The notes: a model not told the origin generated them from the letters alone. A DNA stretch of 64,000 nt from Nitrospirota bacterium (GCA_021810805.1 JAJZHW010000004.1:62001-126000), one strand, 5' to 3'. Shown: positions 27,131 to 36,129, counted from the stretch's first letter. Made by a program: numbers and translations.

Positions 27131-28095
27131 GGGGAGAGGGGAGCGCGTCCCTCGGCTTGGGACTGGTAGACGGCCCGCCCCCGGCGATAAAGCTCCCGAG
27201 CCTCTTCGGGAGAGGAGAATCTCCCCAGGGGGGATTCAAGGCGGCCTAGGGTCACAGGGCGGAGCAGGGAGCCCATCCATGTCCCCCGGGTCAGCACCGG
27301 GCGAAGGGTCACCGGTCGTCCTGGCGCCTGGCCCTTTTCGAGGATGGTGACGCCGCCCCGCAGAACCAGGGCGAGCTCGATGCCGATCCGACCTCCCACC
27401 GCCCGGGGAAGGGGCACCCCCGTGGAGAAAAGACCGGCCGTGTAGGCGAAGAGTCGATCCTTGAGGCGCTGGTGGCGGCGGGCGGCCTCCGGGTTTTTGT
27501 CGCTGGCAAAGAGACTGGTTTCGTCGAGCCCCGAGGCCCGAAGTTCGGCAAGGGGAACATAGAGGCGACCCTTCTCCCGGTCCACGGAGATGTCCTGCCA
27601 GAAATTGGCGAGCTGAAGGGCGGTGCAGACCGCATCCGACATGGCGAAGAGCCTCTCGTCGCGGTATCCGTTGATCCACAGCAGAAGACGGCCCACTGGG
27701 TTGGCCGAGAGGGTGGAATAAAAGATGAGATCCTCGAAGCCTTCGTGGCGAACCACCGTCCGGTCCCGTTCGAAGGCCTGGATCAGGCGGTCGAGCCAGA
27801 GGACCGGAAGGTCGAATCGTTGAATCGTGTCGGCCAGGGCCCGGAAGACGGGATGGTCCACGGGGCCTTCTTCGGCCTTCAGAAGCAGCTCTCTCCACCC
27901 GGCAAGAAGAGAGAGGGAGGTCTCGGTGTCGGGGACTTCGTCGGACATGTCGTCGGCGGCCCGGGCGAAGGCGTAGAGTGCCGCAATGGCCGGGCGGGTT
28001 CGGGCCGGCATGAGCAGGGAGGCCACGGGGAAGTTTTCGTAGTGGCCGGCCACCACCTCCTGGCAGTGGCGATAGGAGTCCTCGAGGGAAATCAT
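27127..28095 (-). CDS. hpnC: Hydroxysqualene synthase HpnC
   Basis: A 322-residue squalene/phytoene-synthase-fold enzyme. In the three-step bacterial squalene route HpnD makes presqualene diphosphate, HpnC converts it to hydroxysqualene and HpnE reduces that to squalene. The two Asp-rich motifs are ARAADDMSDE (about residues 44-53) and NFWQDISVD (about 165-173). The N-terminal HYENFPVASLLMPARTRP block is characteristic of HpnC over HpnD. ATG overlaps the hpnE stop by 4 bases. It is the last gene of the operon. Confidence 0.92.
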   Translation of the reverse strand: MISLEDSYRHCQEVVAGHYENFPVASLLMPARTRPAIAALYAFARAADDMSDEVPDTETSLSLLAGWRELLLKAEEGPVDHPVFRALADTIQRFDLPVLWLDRLIQAFERDRTVVRHEGFEDLIFYSTLSANPVGRLLLWINGYRDERLFAMSDAVCTALQLANFWQDISVDREKGRLYVPLAELRASGLDETSLFASDKNPEAARRHQRLKDRLFAYTAGLFSTGVPLPRAVGGRIGIELALVLRGGVTILEKGQAPGRPVTLRPVLTRGTWMGSLLRPVTLGRLESPLGRFSSPEEARELYRRGRAVYQSQAEGRAPLSP

Positions 28096-29555
28096 GCCGG
28101 GATCGCGTTCCCGGTTTCTCCCGGGAGAAGCGTCGCCCGGGAGGAGTGGCCCGCGGTGTCCGACAGGATCGCCTCGGCGGCGACCACTCCGGCCCGGACC
28201 GCGCTCTCCATGGTGGCAGGAAGTCCGGTATCGGCGGTGTCGCCTGCCATGAAGAGGTTGTCGAAGGAGGTGCGGGCCTCCGGACGAAGGGAGCTCTGCC
28301 CGGTGCCGAGAACGGGGGTGGCAAAGCGGTCTCGGACGGCCACGATGCCTTTGGGTGAGGCGGTATTTTTGGGGTCCAGAAGTCGCAGGTGATCTCCCAC
28401 GAGGCGGGCCAGCTCCTCGTCAGGAGTCTCAAGGAGGGTCTCCGCTCCGGAAACGGTGGCACTGACCATGTGGGTGGGCAGGAGGTCGTCCTCTCTGTCT
28501 CCCGACCAGTCGAACCACGGCCGGGTCTCGGGGATGAGCCGCTGCTCCATGGCGTCCTTGTTGAAGACCCAATGGATGGGGGACTGGTGGAATCCCGCGA
28601 TCAGGGGGATTCGGACAGGACTGTCGTAGTGGAGGTGGATCGAGAGAATGGGGGAGGCATAGGAGAGACGGTTGATCCTGTCCACCAGCGGGGTCTCCTG
28701 CCAGTCGAGAGGAACGATCTTCTCGAAGGACCAGGGGGGAAGGGCGACGATGACCCGGTCCTCCGAAGAGAGCGGGATCTCGCCTCGGGAGGTGGAGAGG
28801 GAGACGATGCGGCCCTGAGTTTCGGCGATCGACGTGATTCGGGTCTTGGTGCGTACCGAGACGCCTCGTGCCCGAAAGAGCCGCATGGCCGGAAGGACAA
28901 AGAGCTCGGTCAGGGGGACGGCATTATAGCCCGGGCGGGCGGCATGGCCTCCGGACAGGAGAGACTCCTTCAGGATCCGCACGAGAAGGGCCGCGCTCAC
29001 CGACCGGGAAGGAAGGTTGGTCGCCGAGAGGATGACAAGCTCCCAGAATCGGTCGATCACTCCTTCGGGTTGCCCGGCCCTTTTCAGAAATTCATGGGCA
29101 CTGAGGTGGTCCACATCGGAGTCGACCTTGGGCATCGCCCGCGCCACCGAGAGGAAGGCAAGTCTTTGGGAGAAGGGAAGGCCTTCATACTGGAGGAGGC
29201 CCCCGGCGGCCGAGAGCTGGCTTTTGTTTCCCGGGACGTCAAGGGGGTGGAGCCCCCGTTCCGGGTCCCAGAGAGGGATGTAGAGGCGGTCGAAGAAGAC
29301 GACCCCCGATCTTGTCCCGAGCCGGTCGAGAAGGGAGAGGGTCCCGGTATAGCAGGAAAGAAAGAGATGCTGCCCGGTGTCGATCTCCCGACGGGCCCGG
29401 GTATCGAAATACGATCCGGTTCGTCCTCCCAGATGGGGACGGGCCTCGAGGAGAACCACCTCGAACGGGGACTCGGGATCCCGGGAGAGGCGCTCGGCGG
29501 CGGCGATTCCCGAAAGTCCTCCCCCCAGGATATAAACGTGGGGACGCCCGCTCAT
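28092..29555 (-). CDS. hpnE: Hydroxysqualene dehydroxylase HpnE
   Basis: A 487-residue FAD enzyme of the amine-oxidase/phytoene-desaturase type that removes the hydroxyl group of hydroxysqualene to give squalene. The nucleotide-binding motif YILGGGLSGIAAAERL opens the protein, ending in the typical DTADTGLPATMESAVRAG block near the C-terminus. The position between hpnD and hpnC with 4-base overlaps on both sides secures the assignment. Confidence 0.92.
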   Translation of the reverse strand: MSGRPHVYILGGGLSGIAAAERLSRDPESPFEVVLLEARPHLGGRTGSYFDTRARREIDTGQHLFLSCYTGTLSLLDRLGTRSGVVFFDRLYIPLWDPERGLHPLDVPGNKSQLSAAGGLLQYEGLPFSQRLAFLSVARAMPKVDSDVDHLSAHEFLKRAGQPEGVIDRFWELVILSATNLPSRSVSAALLVRILKESLLSGGHAARPGYNAVPLTELFVLPAMRLFRARGVSVRTKTRITSIAETQGRIVSLSTSRGEIPLSSEDRVIVALPPWSFEKIVPLDWQETPLVDRINRLSYASPILSIHLHYDSPVRIPLIAGFHQSPIHWVFNKDAMEQRLIPETRPWFDWSGDREDDLLPTHMVSATVSGAETLLETPDEELARLVGDHLRLLDPKNTASPKGIVAVRDRFATPVLGTGQSSLRPEARTSFDNLFMAGDTADTGLPATMESAVRAGVVAAEAILSDTAGHSSRATLLPGETGNAIPA

Positions 29556-30451
29556 AGCCCTGCCGCCTTCCGTTCCCGCCAGAGCCGCAGGAGAACGCCG
29601 GCCTTTTCCAGCGGGCCGAGACCCACCCGTTGACGGTAGACGTCAAAGCCTGTCTTGCGGATCTTTTTGTGAATGGCATGGTAGACCGTCTCCATGGCCC
29701 GGGCGGCGATCATGGTCCTTTGGTCGGCGGGGTCGGAGAGAAGTTGCCGGGCCTTGTCATAGTCCTCCTCGGAGCGGATCCAGATCTCGGTCAGGAGAGC
29801 GCGCATCCGGTCGTGGAGGCGTCCCGTCAGGACATCCTCGTCGGTCACGCCATAGTGGCTCATGCGATCGGCCGGGAGATAGATCCGGTCACGGGCGGCA
29901 TCCTGGGCGAGGTCCCGAAGGATGTTGGTGAGCTGGAAGGCCTCTCCCAGAAGGTCGGCATAGGGGCCGAGCCGGTCGAGGTCTCCGCCGAAGATGGGGA
30001 TGCAGATGCGTCCCACGGCTCCGGCGGCACGGTAGCAATAGCGAAGGAGGGCGGGTGTGTCGGGGATCCTCACCCGGGTGAGGTCATCCTGCATTCCCCG
30101 GACGATGTCCGCATAAAGGGAGGCGGGGATCCTGCGTTTTTTTGCGATCTCGACGGTCCGAAGAAAGAAGGGAGCCTCCTCCCAGCCGGAAGGAGCAGAA
30201 AAGTCATGGGCAAAGCTCCAGGCCCAGGCGTCCAGATGGGCTCGGACGTCGATATCGGTGCGGGGCTCGTCGGCCAGATCGTCCACCACCCGGCAAAAGA
30301 CGTAGAAATCATAGAGATCGGCTCGGTTATCGGGGGCAAGAAGAGAGAAGGAACGATAGAAGGAGCTGCCGCGGACTCCGGCCCGGGCTCGCTCGAGGCC
30401 TTCGGTGTCAAAGGAGAGAGGCGAGGCAGGGGAGAAGGGGGAATCCGTCAA
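29552..30451 (-). CDS. hpnD: Presqualene diphosphate synthase HpnD
   Basis: A 299-residue enzyme that joins two farnesyl diphosphates. The Asp-rich motifs are FCRVVDDLADE and TNILRDLAQD; SSFYRSFSLL before the first motif and the YCYRAAGAVG segment fit HpnD. An open frame reaches 30619, but that would run through the promoter and into the cytochrome gene; a TTG at 30449-30451 with GGGAG 7 bases upstream gives the normal length. First gene of hpnD-hpnE-hpnC. No squalene-hopene cyclase is in the window. Confidence 0.9.
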   Translation of the reverse strand: MTDSPFSPASPLSFDTEGLERARAGVRGSSFYRSFSLLAPDNRADLYDFYVFCRVVDDLADEPRTDIDVRAHLDAWAWSFAHDFSAPSGWEEAPFFLRTVEIAKKRRIPASLYADIVRGMQDDLTRVRIPDTPALLRYCYRAAGAVGRICIPIFGGDLDRLGPYADLLGEAFQLTNILRDLAQDAARDRIYLPADRMSHYGVTDEDVLTGRLHDRMRALLTEIWIRSEEDYDKARQLLSDPADQRTMIAARAMETVYHAIHKKIRKTGFDVYRQRVGLGPLEKAGVLLRLWRERKAAGL

Positions 30452-30510
30452 GAAAAAGCTCCCGTGGGGAGGTTTGTCGTCCTGGCCGAAGAGGAGATCA
30501 TCATGGACAA

Positions 30511-30539
30511 ATGATACCCTGTCGGACAGAAGAGGGCAA
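30511..30539 (-). promoter_or_regulatory. Probable promoter of hpnDEC
   Basis: On the minus strand, TTGCCC (30539-30534) and TATCAT (30516-30511) are spaced by 17 bases. The predicted start lies about 55 bases before the hpnD TTG. Confidence 0.5.
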
Positions 30540-30560
30540 ACGATTCCCCGGGGGTAACGC

Positions 30561-31361
30561 TCAGGACTTCTTTCGCGGATCGGCCGGGCGGGGCTGAGAG
30601 TCGACATAGGCAGCCACATCCCAGGCGTCCCGGTCGCTCAGGGAATCGCCCTTGGAGAGCGGCATGTTCATCTTGATGAATCCGGCGAGCTTTCCGACCT
30701 TGGCCAGTCCGGCCCCTTTGTTGTAGGAGCGGGGTCCCCAGACGGGAGGAAAGCCGATCTCTCCCCCGGAGACGGTTCCCAGACCGTCGGCGCCATGGCA
30801 CAGCGCACATCGGGCTTCGTATACCTTTTTCCCATGGAAGGGATCGGGTTTGTGCGGGGAGGGAGGCAGGTGGTACATGCCAGTGCCAACAAGCGGGGTT
30901 CCCACGGGGGCCCCCTTGGCCATCCAGAAGCTGTAGGCCACGATGGAGCGAATGGTGTCCCCTTCGAGGGGAGGGGCGACCCCGTTCATGGAGAATCGGA
31001 AACACCCCTGGATTCGCTCTCCCAGCCGGCTGACCTTCATGTTTTTGCTCCGGAAGCGCGGGTAGCTGACATAGGCTCCCCACAGGGGGGCGGCATATGG
31101 TTTGCGGCCGCGGTCAAGGTGGCAGGACTCGCAGGTCAGGTCATTTCCCACATATTTTCCGGCGTATTTGCCCGTCTGGGTGAAGATTCGCTCCCCTTTC
31201 CGGACAAGATCTCCGAAGGGGCCTGAAGGGATTTTCCGATCAGGCGGAGGACTAAATGAGACGGGAGGGGCAGGGATCTCCTGCCCCGTGGCGACCAGCG
31301 GGCCCAGGGGAAGTAGCGCGCCCAGGAGAGACGCAAGTGCAAGAGAGAGCGGATGTCTCAT
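30561..31361 (-). CDS. tsdA: TsdA-like dihaem cytochrome c (thiosulfate dehydrogenase family)
   Basis: A 266-residue exported dihaem cytochrome. Haem sites are CESCH (Cys77, Cys80, His81) and CALCH (Cys185, Cys188, His189). TsdA marks are the Cys120 in RIQGCFRFSMNG, matching the unusual cysteine axial ligand of haem 1, and an adjacent Lys230-Met231 pair in FIKMNMPL, matching the alternative haem 2 ligands. The ending AAYVDSQPRP is also typical. TsdA interconverts thiosulfate and tetrathionate in the periplasm. A TsdB-like gene precedes it with a 4-base overlap. Activity direction cannot be told from sequence. Confidence 0.8.
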   Translation of the reverse strand: MRHPLSLALASLLGALLPLGPLVATGQEIPAPPVSFSPPPDRKIPSGPFGDLVRKGERIFTQTGKYAGKYVGNDLTCESCHLDRGRKPYAAPLWGAYVSYPRFRSKNMKVSRLGERIQGCFRFSMNGVAPPLEGDTIRSIVAYSFWMAKGAPVGTPLVGTGMYHLPPSPHKPDPFHGKKVYEARCALCHGADGLGTVSGGEIGFPPVWGPRSYNKGAGLAKVGKLAGFIKMNMPLSKGDSLSDRDAWDVAAYVDSQPRPADPRKKS

Positions 31362-32080
31362 GGAGAGGCCTTTCGCGAGGAAGGAGGGTCGGGTTGTCCG
31401 TCGGCCGGCGGGGGGGGAAGGCTCGCGAAGTATTCGGCGACGGCTTGGCGCTCCTTCTGCGAGAGCCTTCGGGCGATGCCCCGCATCAGCCCCTGGGGGT
31501 CGTCGGCCCGTTTCAGGAAGGCAAAAGAGATGAGCTGGCGAAGAATATATCCCTTATTCTGCCCTTTGATATAGGGAAAATGAGGGGGGATTCCCCGTCC
31601 TTCGGGGCCGTGACAGAGGACGCAGGCGGGGACGTTCTTCTTCCACCGACCCTTGAGGGCAATGCGTTTTCCCAAGGCCACCAGGGAGGGGTCGTAGGGA
31701 GAGACGTCCGGAAGCTTGGGGGTGCGGACGGAGGCGTACCAGGCTGCCACCGCCCGAATGTCCTTTTGACTCAGATTGTTGACAACCCCTGCCATGATCG
31801 GGGCATAGCGCGTTCCCGCCTTGACTCCCAGAATCTCGTGTTCGATGTAGGTCTTGGTTTGTCCCGCGATGCGAGGGGATCCGATGAGAGGCATCCCCCC
31901 TCCATGGAGGCGATGGCATTCCATGCAGGCGGTGCTCCCCGGAAGCCCGTTTCCTTCCTGGGCAATCTTTTTTCCTCTCTCGATCAGATTCCCCGCATGG
32001 GCAGGGGAGAAAATCCCTAAGGAGAGAAGGAGGAAAATCGGGAGGACGAGAGGGCGCATGGCGGAACGTGATCGGTCCAT
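31358..32080 (-). CDS. tsdB: TsdB-like dihaem cytochrome c
   Basis: A 240-residue exported protein with two class I cytochrome c domains in tandem (cytochrome c4-like). The signal peptide ends near PAHA|GN (residue 29); haem sites are CMECH (Cys52, Cys55, His56) and CVLCH (Cys153, Cys156, His157). In other bacteria TsdB is the electron acceptor of TsdA, carrying electrons onward to the terminal oxidase. The overlapping tsdA-like gene downstream supports that role; a general c4 cytochrome is the alternative. Met8 is a second possible start. Confidence 0.75.
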   Translation of the reverse strand: MDRSRSAMRPLVLPIFLLLSLGIFSPAHAGNLIERGKKIAQEGNGLPGSTACMECHRLHGGGMPLIGSPRIAGQTKTYIEHEILGVKAGTRYAPIMAGVVNNLSQKDIRAVAAWYASVRTPKLPDVSPYDPSLVALGKRIALKGRWKKNVPACVLCHGPEGRGIPPHFPYIKGQNKGYILRQLISFAFLKRADDPQGLMRGIARRLSQKERQAVAEYFASLPPPPADGQPDPPSSRKASP

Positions 32081-32335
32081 GGAGAGGCTCCTTCCAGAGT
32101 GGTTGAGACTATCTTAGCGGAAAAACGACCGATCTCTCCAATGAGGAAAACTTTTCTTCGGGATAAGAGGAGGTGGGGAGAAAGGGATCAGAAAAAAAAG
32201 GAGGTGACGGGAGGTGTCTTTTACCCGATGATCGTGATATGGCAAATATGGCCCAAGAGGGCACTATAAGAAAGTTTCCGTTAGAGGGTACACTCTTTAC
32301 GAGGACTGAGAACGCATCTGAGAAAGGATTTCCCC

Positions 32336-33031
32336 ATGGTGGATATTCGCAAGGGTGGGGATCGTGGCCATGCCAACCATGGATGGCTCGACACCTACCA
32401 TACATTTTCCTTTGCCGACTACTATGATCCGAACCAAACCCAGTTCGGAAGCCTGCGGGTGATCAACGAGGATCGGGTTCAGCCGGGACAAGGGTTCGGA
32501 ACCCATGGCCATCGGGACATGGAAATCATCAGCTATGTTCTCGCAGGGGCCTTGAGCCATCGGGACAGTATGGGAAAGGAGTCCGTTATCCGCCCCGGGG
32601 ATGTGCAGAAGATGAGCGCTGGGACGGGGGTGACCCATAGCGAATCCAATGGCTCTAAAACGGAGGGGGTGCATTTTCTGCAAATATGGATCCTGCCCAG
32701 GGTCAAGGGGCTCTCTCCGGGATACGAACAAAAGCATTTTTCCCTGAATGACAAACGCAACCGTCTCTGTCTCGTGGCCTCCCCAGACGGCCGCGAAGGC
32801 TCAGTCTCGGTTTGTCAGGATGTCTTTCTTTATGCGAGCGTTCTGGAAGACGGGTCGACTCTCTCCCATCCTCTGTCGGGGCGGAGAGGATACGTCCATG
32901 TGGCATCGGGGAGCATTGACCTCAACGGGCAAACTCTCACGGGAGGGGACGGGGCCCGTGTCACGGAGGAGCCAATGATTGTCGTGACGGGGAAACCAGG
33001 TGCAGAGGTGCTTCTCTTCGACATGGCCTGA
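32336..33031 (+). CDS. Pirin-like bicupin protein (YhhW type)
   Basis: A 231-residue protein of two cupin domains. The metal-binding block GTHGHRDMEIISYVL in the N-terminal cupin and VTHSESNGS further on carry the His/Glu ligands of pirins; YhaK/YhhW-type relatives can oxidise quercetin, but in most bacteria the role is unknown. The N-terminus RGHANHGWLDTYHTFSFADY is the family signature. It is followed by an FMN reductase and a TMEM175-like channel at short distances, possibly one transcript responding to redox stress. Confidence 0.92.
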   Translation: MVDIRKGGDRGHANHGWLDTYHTFSFADYYDPNQTQFGSLRVINEDRVQPGQGFGTHGHRDMEIISYVLAGALSHRDSMGKESVIRPGDVQKMSAGTGVTHSESNGSKTEGVHFLQIWILPRVKGLSPGYEQKHFSLNDKRNRLCLVASPDGREGSVSVCQDVFLYASVLEDGSTLSHPLSGRRGYVHVASGSIDLNGQTLTGGDGARVTEEPMIVVTGKPGAEVLLFDMA

Positions 33032-33049
33032 AGAATAAGGAAAAAACAA

Positions 33050-33640
33050 ATGGTGAATATCGTGGGCATTTCGGGAAGTCTGAGGAGCGGATCATTGAAC
33101 ACGGCCCTGCTCAAGGCCTCCTCCGCCCTCGTTCCTTCAGGGGTAAGACTCGATCTTGCCTCGATCAAGAACATCCCTCTTTATGATGGGGACATTGAAG
33201 AGCGCGAGGGACTTCCTTCGGCGGTCAAGTCCCTGAAGAGTCAGATTGTGCATGGGCAGGGGCTCCTGCTGGTCACTCCCGAATACAACAACTCCATTCC
33301 CGGGGTCCTCAAAAATGCCATCGATTGGCTCTCTCGCCCTCCTGACGATGTGGCCCGGCTCTTCGGAGGAAGGCCCGTGGCGATCATGGGGGCCTCTACC
33401 GGGGGATTCGGCACTCTCTCGGCGCAGAACGCCTGGTTGCCTGTCCTGAAGTCGCTGGGGATGATACCCTGGTTTGGAAAGGCTCTCCATGTGTCCCGGG
33501 CCGGAAAGGTGTTCAATGAAAAGGGGGAAATCGTGGATGAAAAAGTGAGGGAGCAATTGCGACGCTTCCTTCACGGTTTTGCAGACTTCGTCCAATCGCA
33601 ACGATTCTCGGATTCCGCTGCGGGGGGAACAGGTCCTTGA
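33050..33640 (+). CDS. NAD(P)H-dependent FMN reductase (ChrR/YieF-like)
   Basis: A 196-residue flavodoxin-like oxidoreductase. The phosphate-binding loop GISGSLRSGSLNTALL (about 6-21), the TPEYNNSIPGVLKNAIDWLS block (about 77-96) and the GASTGGFGT segment that caps the flavin are intact. Relatives reduce quinones, chromate or azo dyes by two-electron transfer, limiting oxidative stress. Start is ATG, 18 bases after the pirin stop. Its natural substrate cannot be told from sequence. Confidence 0.92.
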   Translation: MVNIVGISGSLRSGSLNTALLKASSALVPSGVRLDLASIKNIPLYDGDIEEREGLPSAVKSLKSQIVHGQGLLLVTPEYNNSIPGVLKNAIDWLSRPPDDVARLFGGRPVAIMGASTGGFGTLSAQNAWLPVLKSLGMIPWFGKALHVSRAGKVFNEKGEIVDEKVREQLRRFLHGFADFVQSQRFSDSAAGGTGP

Positions 33641-33656
33641 CGGAGGTGCCTTTTCG

Positions 33657-34232
33657 ATGAAGACAAATCGACTGGAGGCTTTCAGCGATGGGGTGATTGC
33701 CATCATTATCACCATCATGGTCCTGGAGCTCAAGATTCCCATAGGAGAGGGCTTCCTTGCCCTTAAGCCCCTCATTCCGGTCTTCCTGAGCTACGTCCTC
33801 AGCTTTGTCTACATTGGAATATATTGGAACAACCACCACCATATGCTCCATGCGACGCAGAAGGTGACCGGGCCTATATTGTGGGCGAACATGCACTTGC
33901 TCTTTTGGCTTTCGTTGATCCCCTTTGCCACCGGATGGATGGGGGAAAATCATTTTTCTGCGCCACCCTCGGCCCTCTATGGGGTCGTCCTTCTCATGGC
34001 ATCAATTGCCTACTGGATATTGCAGCAACGTATCATTGCCTCGCAAGGCGCGGACTCCCTCCTGAGGAGGGCGGTGGGGAGGGACTGGAAAGGGAAACTC
34101 TCTCCCATCCTCTATCTCCTCGCAATATTTGCAGCATTTTTATCCCAGTGGATCTCTCAGTGTCTTTATGTTCTGGTGGCCCTTTTGTGGCTTGTTCCGG
34201 ATAGGCGCATCGAAAGGACCCTCCAGGATTAA
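33657..34232 (+). CDS. TMEM175-family (DUF1211) potassium-channel-like membrane protein
   Basis: A 191-residue membrane protein with six hydrophobic segments and, in the first, the family motif RLEAFSDGVIAIIITIMVLEL-like (here FSDGVIAIIITIMVLEL in two parts) that lines the pore of bacterial TMEM175 K+ channels. Start is the ATG at 33657 with GGAGGT 9 bases upstream; a longer open frame starting at 33579 overlaps the reductase gene and lacks support. Probably co-transcribed with pirin and the reductase. Confidence 0.88.
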   Translation: MKTNRLEAFSDGVIAIIITIMVLELKIPIGEGFLALKPLIPVFLSYVLSFVYIGIYWNNHHHMLHATQKVTGPILWANMHLLFWLSLIPFATGWMGENHFSAPPSALYGVVLLMASIAYWILQQRIIASQGADSLLRRAVGRDWKGKLSPILYLLAIFAAFLSQWISQCLYVLVALLWLVPDRRIERTLQD

Positions 34233-34311
34233 AAGGGCCGGGAGTCGTAGGGTCTGAGAACACGGAGAGAGCGACCGCAACTTCCCGCGATCTGGATCTA
34301 TAAAAAAAGAT

Positions 34312-35745
34312 TCAGCGACCTTGCGAAGCTTCGAGACGGATAATTTCAAGATGGTTGCTTTCTCCGGGAGTCTTGGGCCCGGGTCCCCGCGTCAAAACAA
34401 TCACGCCCCTTTCGATCCCGGAGTCCTTGAGGATCTTTCGAGCTGTCTCTTCCCAGGACATTCCCTCGACCTTGACCGGCCAGACTCCCCGCGTGAGGCA
34501 CAACTTCTGGCAGACATCCTCCTGCGGACAGAGGGCGAGGATCCAAGGAGAGAGACGAAAGCGAGCGATTCGGGAGGCTGTTCTTCCCGTTTCGGTCGGT
34601 GTCACAACAAGGAGGGGCGACAGAGTCCTGACCGCTGTGCGGACTCCATAAGCGACCACCTCCTCCACCGGGATGGGGGTGCGAGGAATCTCCTCTTGGT
34701 GCATATGGCGAATTGCGGGAGAGGTTTCGGTGACACTGGCAATCCGGGAGAGCATGGCAACGGCCGCCACCGGGTGGTCCCCCATGGCGGATTCTTCCGA
34801 GAGCATGATGGCGTCGGTCCCGTCGATGATGGCGTTGGAGACATCAGTCACTTCGGCGCGCGTGGGCTTGGCATTGTGCACCATGGACTCCAGCATCTGG
34901 GTGGCTGTGATGACCGGTTTTCCTGCGGCGACTGCTTTGTGGATGAGCTCTTTCTGATAGAGAGCGATACGTTCTAGGGGAACCTCCACCCCAAGATCTC
35001 CCCGGGCCACCATGATGCCATCAGCACTCTCAAGAATGGCGTCGATGTTTTTGAGCGCCTGTCGCCGCTCGATCTTGGCCACAAGGAAAGGGTCGTATCC
35101 CAAACGTCGGGACTCTCGACGAACGGCCTCGACATCGTCTGCGGAGTTGACAAAAGAGACGCTCACTGCCTCCACGCCGGCACCCAGGGCAAACTCCAGT
35201 AGGTTTCTATCCAGGGAGGTAAAGGCGCCCTCCAAGGTCATGAGTCCGGGAAGGTTGACCCCCTTCCGGGAGGTCAGAACTCCCCCCGCGATGACCCGGC
35301 AAAGAAGCGTGTTCCCTCGTGGCTCCACGACTTTCAAGGAGACAGAACCATCACTTAAGGTCATCCGGTCTCCGGGGCGAAGGGGGCGGAGAAGAGGGGG
35401 GAGATCCAGAGGGACAACCGCAGGATGGCCTTCAACTTCCGAGGGGCCGTCGGGGGAGAGAATGAGACGCCCTCCCCGACGGAGGGTCAAGGGGGCTGAG
35501 AGATTTCCCAGCCGAATCTTGGGCCCGGGAAGGTCGGCGAGAATGAGAACTCGATGCCCAGTGTTCCGGGAGGCCTCCCGGATCCGTTCGATTCGAGCCC
35601 GATGTTCGTCGGGGCTTCCATGGGCCAGGTTCAGACGGGCCACACTCATTCCTTTCCGGATCATCTCCCTCAGGACCAGAGGGGAATCGGAGGCAGGTCC
35701 GATGGTGCAGACAATCTTGGTATGGTGGGTGGGAAGATGTTTCAT
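34312..35745 (-). CDS. pyk: Pyruvate kinase
   Basis: A 477-residue enzyme catalysing phosphoenolpyruvate + ADP to pyruvate + ATP. It starts TKIVCTIGPASDSP and shows the beta-barrel substrate residues in ARLNLAHGSP, ADLPGPKIRLGN, and the signature MVARGDLGVEVPLERI with the TDVSNAIIDGTDAIMLSEESA block, then the C-terminal allosteric domain. Transcribed alone on the minus strand, converging on the TMEM175-like gene. In an autotroph it would operate mainly for glycolytic flux or be held inactive during carbon fixation. Confidence 0.96.
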   Translation of the reverse strand: MKHLPTHHTKIVCTIGPASDSPLVLREMIRKGMSVARLNLAHGSPDEHRARIERIREASRNTGHRVLILADLPGPKIRLGNLSAPLTLRRGGRLILSPDGPSEVEGHPAVVPLDLPPLLRPLRPGDRMTLSDGSVSLKVVEPRGNTLLCRVIAGGVLTSRKGVNLPGLMTLEGAFTSLDRNLLEFALGAGVEAVSVSFVNSADDVEAVRRESRRLGYDPFLVAKIERRQALKNIDAILESADGIMVARGDLGVEVPLERIALYQKELIHKAVAAGKPVITATQMLESMVHNAKPTRAEVTDVSNAIIDGTDAIMLSEESAMGDHPVAAVAMLSRIASVTETSPAIRHMHQEEIPRTPIPVEEVVAYGVRTAVRTLSPLLVVTPTETGRTASRIARFRLSPWILALCPQEDVCQKLCLTRGVWPVKVEGMSWEETARKILKDSGIERGVIVLTRGPGPKTPGESNHLEIIRLEASQGR

Positions 35746-36000
35746 CGAGATCTCCAGTGAGCACAGTGATGGATGGGTTGGTGAATTATGGAAGAGAGAA
35801 GATTTGTTTTGAAAAAATTTTCAGGTGGTCAGGACGATGGCGGCAGAGTCTCCCCATCCTGGCCGACGGTATGACAGGCGCTCCTCCCTGTCCCATCATA
35901 GCCCGAAAAGAAGGATCGACCAATCGGTCGCCGGGAGAACGAAAGAGAGTCAATGACAGGTGCGTGGGCATTGCAGAGTCGGTTTTTTCCCGGGTTGCGC

Positions 36001-36029
36001 TTGACCTCGGAAGGCCGCCTCTTTAGAAT
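36001..36029 (+). promoter_or_regulatory. Sigma-70-like promoter of the first PorE-like gene
   Basis: TTGACC (36001-36006) and TAGAAT (36024-36029) are spaced by 17 bases. The predicted start near 36036 leaves a leader of about 215 bases before the GTG at 36251. The rest of 35746-36000 shows no gene I can support. Confidence 0.6.
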
Positions 36030-36081
36030 GAAAAAACTTGGTGAAACTTTGAAGTCCCTCTGAAGGACAAATAGTGTCGCA

Positions 36082-36129
36082 CCCTAAAAATCCGCTCGCC
36101 TGTGACTTTTTAGGGGGCATCCCCCCCTA
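36082..36129 (+). promoter_or_regulatory. Leader with two mutually exclusive hairpins
   Basis: CCCTAAAAA (36082-36090) can pair with TTTTTAGGG (36107-36115). The same TAGGG can instead join TAGGGGG (36111-36117) pairing with CCCCCTA (36123-36129). Only one can form at a time. No U-run follows either, so this is not a classic attenuator; no known riboswitch class is recognised. Confidence 0.4.

Noticed and set aside
30452-30619. Longer HpnD reading into the cytochrome gene
   Set aside because: It would overlap tsdA and the likely promoter; the TTG at 30451 gives the usual length and has a ribosome site.
34240-34311. Intrinsic terminator after pyruvate kinase
   Set aside because: A run of seven Ts (minus strand) is present, but only a weak, bulged stem precedes it.
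36082-36129. Hairpin pair as an intrinsic terminator or a known riboswitch
   Set aside because: No U-run follows either stem and no known aptamer consensus could be recognised; it is kept only as an unexplained leader structure.
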